A stretch of 33,319 bases of DNA from NCBI GenBank assembly GCA_019119975.1, contig DWVZ01000096.1, positions 1-33,319 of the forward strand. Direction: 5' to 3'. The stretch comes from Candidatus Blautia merdavium. Lineage in GTDB: Bacteria; Bacillota; Clostridia; Lachnospirales; Lachnospiraceae. The notes beneath the pieces were generated by a model that saw only the letters and a list, made by a program, of their open reading frames with translations, was not told the DNA's origin and ran no database searches. The position numbers and the translations under genes are program-made. Every line of letters starts with the position of its first letter. Within the stretch, counting starts at the first letter, position 1. Positions 29,875 through 33,319 of this stretch are shown one piece after another.

Positions 29875-30923
29875 AAAAATATTGTGTTGTTGAAAAAGGG
29901 CTCCTGGAACAGCATGCCGGCTCCAAGGCAAGATGCGACGCCGCCCAGATTCTTATAAAAGAAGGGTGGGAAGCAGTTTATGTCAATCCCATCAAGGTGC
30001 GGACCAATGTAAGCTACCTGGAAAGGCTCCGGGTCATCCCCGGATTTCTGCGGGACTGGAAAAAGATCTGTTCCAGAACAGAAAAGGGAGACAGCCTGCT
30101 GATCCAGTATCCCCTTGATATGTATCCGAAAGTGGCAATGCTGGGATTAAAATACATCAGAAAAATGAAAGAAAAAGGAGTCAGGATCCGCCTGCTGATC
30201 CATGACATCGACAGCTTAAGGACGGGGGATCCTGCAGACCGGGCATGGTATCAGGATGCGGAGAAAAGTTTCTTTGAACTGGCAGACGACATTATTGCCC
30301 ACAATGAAAAAATGATCGCTTATCTGCGCAGTACCGGACTGACCCAGCCCATAACCTCTTTGGAATTGTTTGACTATCTCATCGAAGGAGAGATAAAAGG
30401 GGAAGAAGAGCTTCGGGAAGATGTAGTGATTGCCGGAAATCTGTCCCGGGAAAAAGCAGGCTATCTCTACAGCCTCAAAGAAAGCCCGGTACACTTTAGC
30501 CTTTTCGGTCCGAATCTGGATCAAAAAGGAACAGGAAAAAACTGTTCTTACCAGGGGTCTTTCCAGCCGGACAAGCTTCCTGAAGTGCTGAAAGGAAAGT
30601 TCGGACTGGTCTGGGACGGAGCCTATGCCGACCGCTGCGGCGGAGAATTCGGAGAGTATATGAGATACAACAATCCTCACAAAGCCTCCCTCTATCTTGC
30701 CTGCGGCATTCCTGTCATTGTATGGGAAGAGGCAGCCGTGTCAGACTTTGTGAAAAAACACGGCGTCGGCATTACCGTAAGCAGCCTGGAGGAGCTTCCC
30801 GAAAGACTGGAAAGCATGACAGAAAAAGATTACAGAACAATGAAAGAGAACACCATCCAGGTGGGAAACCGGCTGAGAAGAGGCAGTATGCTAAAGACAG
30901 CCATCAACAGGACAGGAGTGTAA
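29871..30923 (+). CDS. Galactofuranosyltransferase-like glycosyltransferase (WbbI/Gtf3 type)
   Basis: 350-residue soluble glycosyltransferase starting in an ATGA overlap with the polymerase. Family-typical blocks are GSKARCDAAQILIKEGW near the N-terminus, DSLLIQYPLDMYPK, the central LLIHDIDSLR (108-117), ADDIIAHNEKMIAYL, LELFDYL, and the C-terminal FGLVWDG..GGEFGEYMRYNNPHKASLYLACGIPVIVWEEAA. This pattern belongs to the group that includes beta-1,6-galactofuranosyltransferase WbbI and Gtf3. With glf three genes upstream, transfer of galactofuranose is the most likely role, although Gtf3 relatives use glucose. Confidence 0.8.
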   Translation: MKKYCVVEKGLLEQHAGSKARCDAAQILIKEGWEAVYVNPIKVRTNVSYLERLRVIPGFLRDWKKICSRTEKGDSLLIQYPLDMYPKVAMLGLKYIRKMKEKGVRIRLLIHDIDSLRTGDPADRAWYQDAEKSFFELADDIIAHNEKMIAYLRSTGLTQPITSLELFDYLIEGEIKGEEELREDVVIAGNLSREKAGYLYSLKESPVHFSLFGPNLDQKGTGKNCSYQGSFQPDKLPEVLKGKFGLVWDGAYADRCGGEFGEYMRYNNPHKASLYLACGIPVIVWEEAAVSDFVKKHGVGITVSSLEELPERLESMTEKDYRTMKENTIQVGNRLRRGSMLKTAINRTGV

Positions 30924-30927
30924 CGCA

Positions 30928-32424
30928 ATGAAGATAAGGTCTGTGAAATTTAATTTCATCATGAATTTCATACTGACAGCGTCTTCCATTTTATTTCCGC
31001 TGATCACAGCACCCTATATCCTCCGGGTGCTGCAGGCGGAGGGGAACGGAAGAGTGGATTTTGCGTCATCGGTGATGACTTGTTTTATGATGTTTGCCTC
31101 CCTGGGAATTCCCACCTATGGGATCCGAACCTGTGCAAAAGTAAGAGATGACAAGGAAGAATTATCTAACACCGTACAGGAGCTGATGATCATCAATACC
31201 GTGACCATGGCGCTGACCTATGCGGTATTTTTGGCCCTGGTTTTTGCAGTGCCCCAGTTTGCAGAGGAAAAGACCCTTTTGTTTATTAACAGTATCAGCA
31301 TGGTGCTGAATGTCATAGGCGTAAGCTGGTTTTACAGTGCCATTGAGCAGTATGCTTATATTACCGTGTGTTCCATCGGGTTTAAACTGGCGTCCATTGT
31401 CCTGATGTTCCTTCTGGTAAAGAGCCCGGAGGACTATGTGAAATACGGCGCCATCACCGTCTTTGCCGCTTCCGGCTCCTATATTCTGAATTTCTGGAAT
31501 CTGAGAAAACATGTCCGGCTGAAAAAGACAAGACCCTATCGGTTCAAGGTACACCTGAGACCTATCCTGGTATTCTTCTCCATGTCAGCAGCGATCAATG
31601 TTTATACCAATCTGGACACAGCTATGCTGGGGATCATGAGAGATAAGGCAGAGGTGGGATATTATACAGCCGGGATCAAGATCAAGAATCTCCTGATGAG
31701 CCTTACCACCTCCCTGGGCGCGGTTTTGCTGCCCCGGCTTTCCTACTATATTGAAAAAGGAGAGAAGGAAGCCTTTGAGAAAACAGTTTCCAAAGCTTTC
31801 CACTTTGTATTGATCTTAGGAAGCGCCGTAACCGTATACTTTGTGATCATGGCAAAGGAAGCCCTCCTCCTTCTGGGAGGGGACGGCTATTCGGCTTCCA
31901 TCGCTCCCATGCAGATCCTGATGCCCACCGTCCTGCTCATTGGTCTGTCCAATATTACAGGCATGCAGATCCTGACTCCTTACGGAGAGGAGAACAAAGT
32001 TTTGGTCTCTATTATAGGCGGAGCAGTGCTGGATTTTGTGTTAAATCTCTCATTAATACCCAATTATGGCGCATCTGGTGCAGCTTTTGCAACCCTCCTT
32101 GCGGAATTGCTGGTTCTTGTAGTGCAATGTTATTATTTGAGACAATTATTAAAAGGAATTGTCCGATATATTCCGTTCTGGAAATATATCGCTGCAGTAG
32201 GGACCGGGACAATCCTGATGCTGGCGGTAAAAAACTGGGTACAGATCCCCCAGCTGTTTGCCGGAAACAGCACTTTGCAGGTGTTTTTTGAACTGGCACT
32301 TACGGCGGTCGTGTTCTTTGGAGGTGAGGGGATCGTCTTAATTCTTGTGAAAGAACCGTTTGTGATGGAGATGGCGGAGAAGGTGTTTGGGAGAGTTTTT
32401 GGGAAGAAGACAGGCGGGGAATGA
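30928..32424 (+). CDS. Wzx-type flippase (MOP/MVF superfamily polysaccharide exporter)
   Basis: 498-residue integral membrane protein with about 12-14 hydrophobic helices, of the polysaccharide-biosynthesis branch of the MOP superfamily. It would flip the undecaprenyl-linked repeat unit across the membrane. Characteristic parts are the N-terminal KFNFIMNFILTASSILFPLITAPYILRVLQAEGNGRVDFASS, the loop FASLGIPTYGIRTCAKVRDDKEELS, WFYSAIEQYAYITV, and the central NVYTNLDTAMLGIMRDKAEVGYYTAGIKI. It starts 4 bases after the previous stop. Paired with the Wzy-like protein it indicates the Wzx/Wzy-dependent route and not an ABC-exporter route. Confidence 0.93.
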   Translation: MKIRSVKFNFIMNFILTASSILFPLITAPYILRVLQAEGNGRVDFASSVMTCFMMFASLGIPTYGIRTCAKVRDDKEELSNTVQELMIINTVTMALTYAVFLALVFAVPQFAEEKTLLFINSISMVLNVIGVSWFYSAIEQYAYITVCSIGFKLASIVLMFLLVKSPEDYVKYGAITVFAASGSYILNFWNLRKHVRLKKTRPYRFKVHLRPILVFFSMSAAINVYTNLDTAMLGIMRDKAEVGYYTAGIKIKNLLMSLTTSLGAVLLPRLSYYIEKGEKEAFEKTVSKAFHFVLILGSAVTVYFVIMAKEALLLLGGDGYSASIAPMQILMPTVLLIGLSNITGMQILTPYGEENKVLVSIIGGAVLDFVLNLSLIPNYGASGAAFATLLAELLVLVVQCYYLRQLLKGIVRYIPFWKYIAAVGTGTILMLAVKNWVQIPQLFAGNSTLQVFFELALTAVVFFGGEGIVLILVKEPFVMEMAEKVFGRVFGKKTGGE

Positions 32425-32425
32425 T

Positions 32426-33319
32426 ATGGGAAAAATAAAAAAGATTTTACTGGCATCAGGAAGAAAAAATAACTGGCTTTGGGCGTTCGGTTTAAATCTG
32501 CTATTCCTTGCGTCGATTCTTATCTTCTGCGACATTAAATATGAAGTTTCCGATGACTTCGTTATGTCCACGATTATATCCGGGGCGTATGGAAATGGTT
32601 ACAATCCCCATTTGATGTTTATCAATGTTTTATGGGGGTATCTGCTCCTGCCATTCTATCATATGGCACCGGGGATCAGCTGGTATCTCATAGCACAGCT
32701 GCTGGTTTGCCTGCTTTCCTTTACCGTGGTTTCCTATATGCTTCTGGAAAGACTGGAACGGCCTGTCGCATTTTTGTTTATCATTGTATTGCTGACAGTG
32801 TTTGCCGACGATGCCTATATACTGGTGCAGTTTACGAAGACAGCGATGATCGCAGTGATGGGAGGCGGTATCGTCTTTCTGTGGATTTTGTTCCATGAAA
32901 AGTTCCGTCCTCTTCTGATCGGTGCCGGACTGCTGTGCCTGGCAGGAACGCTGATCCGATTTATGACCATTTATCTGGCAGGCGGATTTTTCCTGATTGT
33001 GCTGGCAGTGGAATTCTGGAAGTTATTGAAAGAAAAAGAATGGAAAAAAATCATTCGTGCAGCTGCAGCAGGAGGGGTTCTGATCATAGCAGCAGTGGGG
33101 ATGAAGGCGGCAGATACGTTTATTTATGAGCAGGATGAGGCGTATGCGTTCTATAATGAATACGACACGGCAAGAGCTTCAGTAACGGATGCTTCCGATT
33201 ATGGTTACTGGGCTTATGAAGAAGAGCTGAATAAAATCGGTATTTCTGAAAATGACTATTATATGATGAGGTCATGGAATTTTGCGGATAATGAAGTGTT
33301 TTCTGCGGAAGTATTGGAA
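32426..33319 (+). CDS. Multi-pass membrane protein of the glycan locus (partial, runs off the right edge)
   Basis: Absent from the ORF track because it has no stop in the window. ATG at 32426, one base after the flippase stop (TGATATG), giving 298 codons to the edge. The start MGKIKKILLASGRKNNWLWAFG is cytoplasmic. Helices follow at about 17-35 (FGLNLLFLASILIF) and at intervals thereafter. The conserved-looking external segment SDDFVMSTIISGAYGNGYNPH lies between the first two. After about residue 220 comes a long soluble stretch containing YNEYDTARASVTDASDYGYW. It looks like a glucosyl-transfer or acyl-modifying membrane protein of capsule loci (GT-C-like shape), but I cannot name a family with confidence. 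Confidence 0.75.
   Translation, partial: MGKIKKILLASGRKNNWLWAFGLNLLFLASILIFCDIKYEVSDDFVMSTIISGAYGNGYNPHLMFINVLWGYLLLPFYHMAPGISWYLIAQLLVCLLSFTVVSYMLLERLERPVAFLFIIVLLTVFADDAYILVQFTKTAMIAVMGGGIVFLWILFHEKFRPLLIGAGLLCLAGTLIRFMTIYLAGGFFLIVLAVEFWKLLKEKEWKKIIRAAAAGGVLIIAAVGMKAADTFIYEQDEAYAFYNEYDTARASVTDASDYGYWAYEEELNKIGISENDYYMMRSWNFADNEVFSAEVLE

Overview
The window looks like chromosomal DNA of a Gram-positive anaerobe of the Lachnospiraceae (Blautia/Dorea-like). This is inferred from the gene families present (DUF4364, DUF1836, a YerC-type TrpR-like protein, DUF362, DUF4867, a variant galactokinase), AGGAGG-type ribosome sites, sigma-A-like promoters (TTGACA/TATAAT) and moderate GC. I saw no rRNA, tRNA or CRISPR array.

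Layout. (1) 77-4973: a five-gene ABC importer operon of the peptide/nickel class (lipoprotein, two permeases, two ATPases), ended by a terminator whose loop holds the last stop codon. (2) 4974-5259: no gene, but an orphan promoter with two identical palindromic operators running straight into a terminator. (3) 5260-7716, minus strand: a DUF4364 winged-helix protein coupled to a YhcC-type radical SAM protein, then an AraC-family regulator. (4) 7957-13691: galactokinase, an internally deleted amino-acid-type binding lipoprotein with its own promoter, then DUF4867 - L-fucose/L-arabinose-type isomerase - xylulokinase behind a palindromic operator resembling Firmicute XylR sites. (5) 13987-15943: a PHP phosphoesterase, a YerC regulator behind a structured leader, and a DUF1836 regulator whose promoter carries a perfect dyad between -35 and -10.

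(6) 16016-17800: the relic of an integrated element. A tyrosine integrase is broken by two frameshifts and an internal deletion, with 10-11 bp tandem repeats at its 3' end and a possible att core. Beside it lies a compact locus absent from the ORF track: a 27-residue hydrophobic toxin gene and a convergent small RNA that share a bidirectional terminator and start from near-identical promoter/leader sequences in inverted orientation. This is the layout of a par/Fst-like type I toxin-antitoxin module and is the most interesting item here. (7) 17801-21697: an NCS2 nucleobase permease (minus), a YcxB-like membrane protein, an XRE regulator and a DUF362 protein whose leader contains a direct repeat.

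(8) 21849 to the right edge: a cell-surface polysaccharide locus in one direction, probably one transcription unit. It has a DegT/ArnB-type sugar aminotransferase, a PglC/WcaJ-type initiating phosphoglycosyl transferase, glycosyltransferases, UDP-galactopyranose mutase, an O-antigen-polymerase-like protein with an odd Ser/Lys-rich insert, a probable galactofuranosyltransferase, a Wzx flippase and a truncated membrane protein. Together they suggest a Wzx/Wzy-made, galactofuranose-containing glycan started on an undecaprenyl-linked (possibly amino) sugar.
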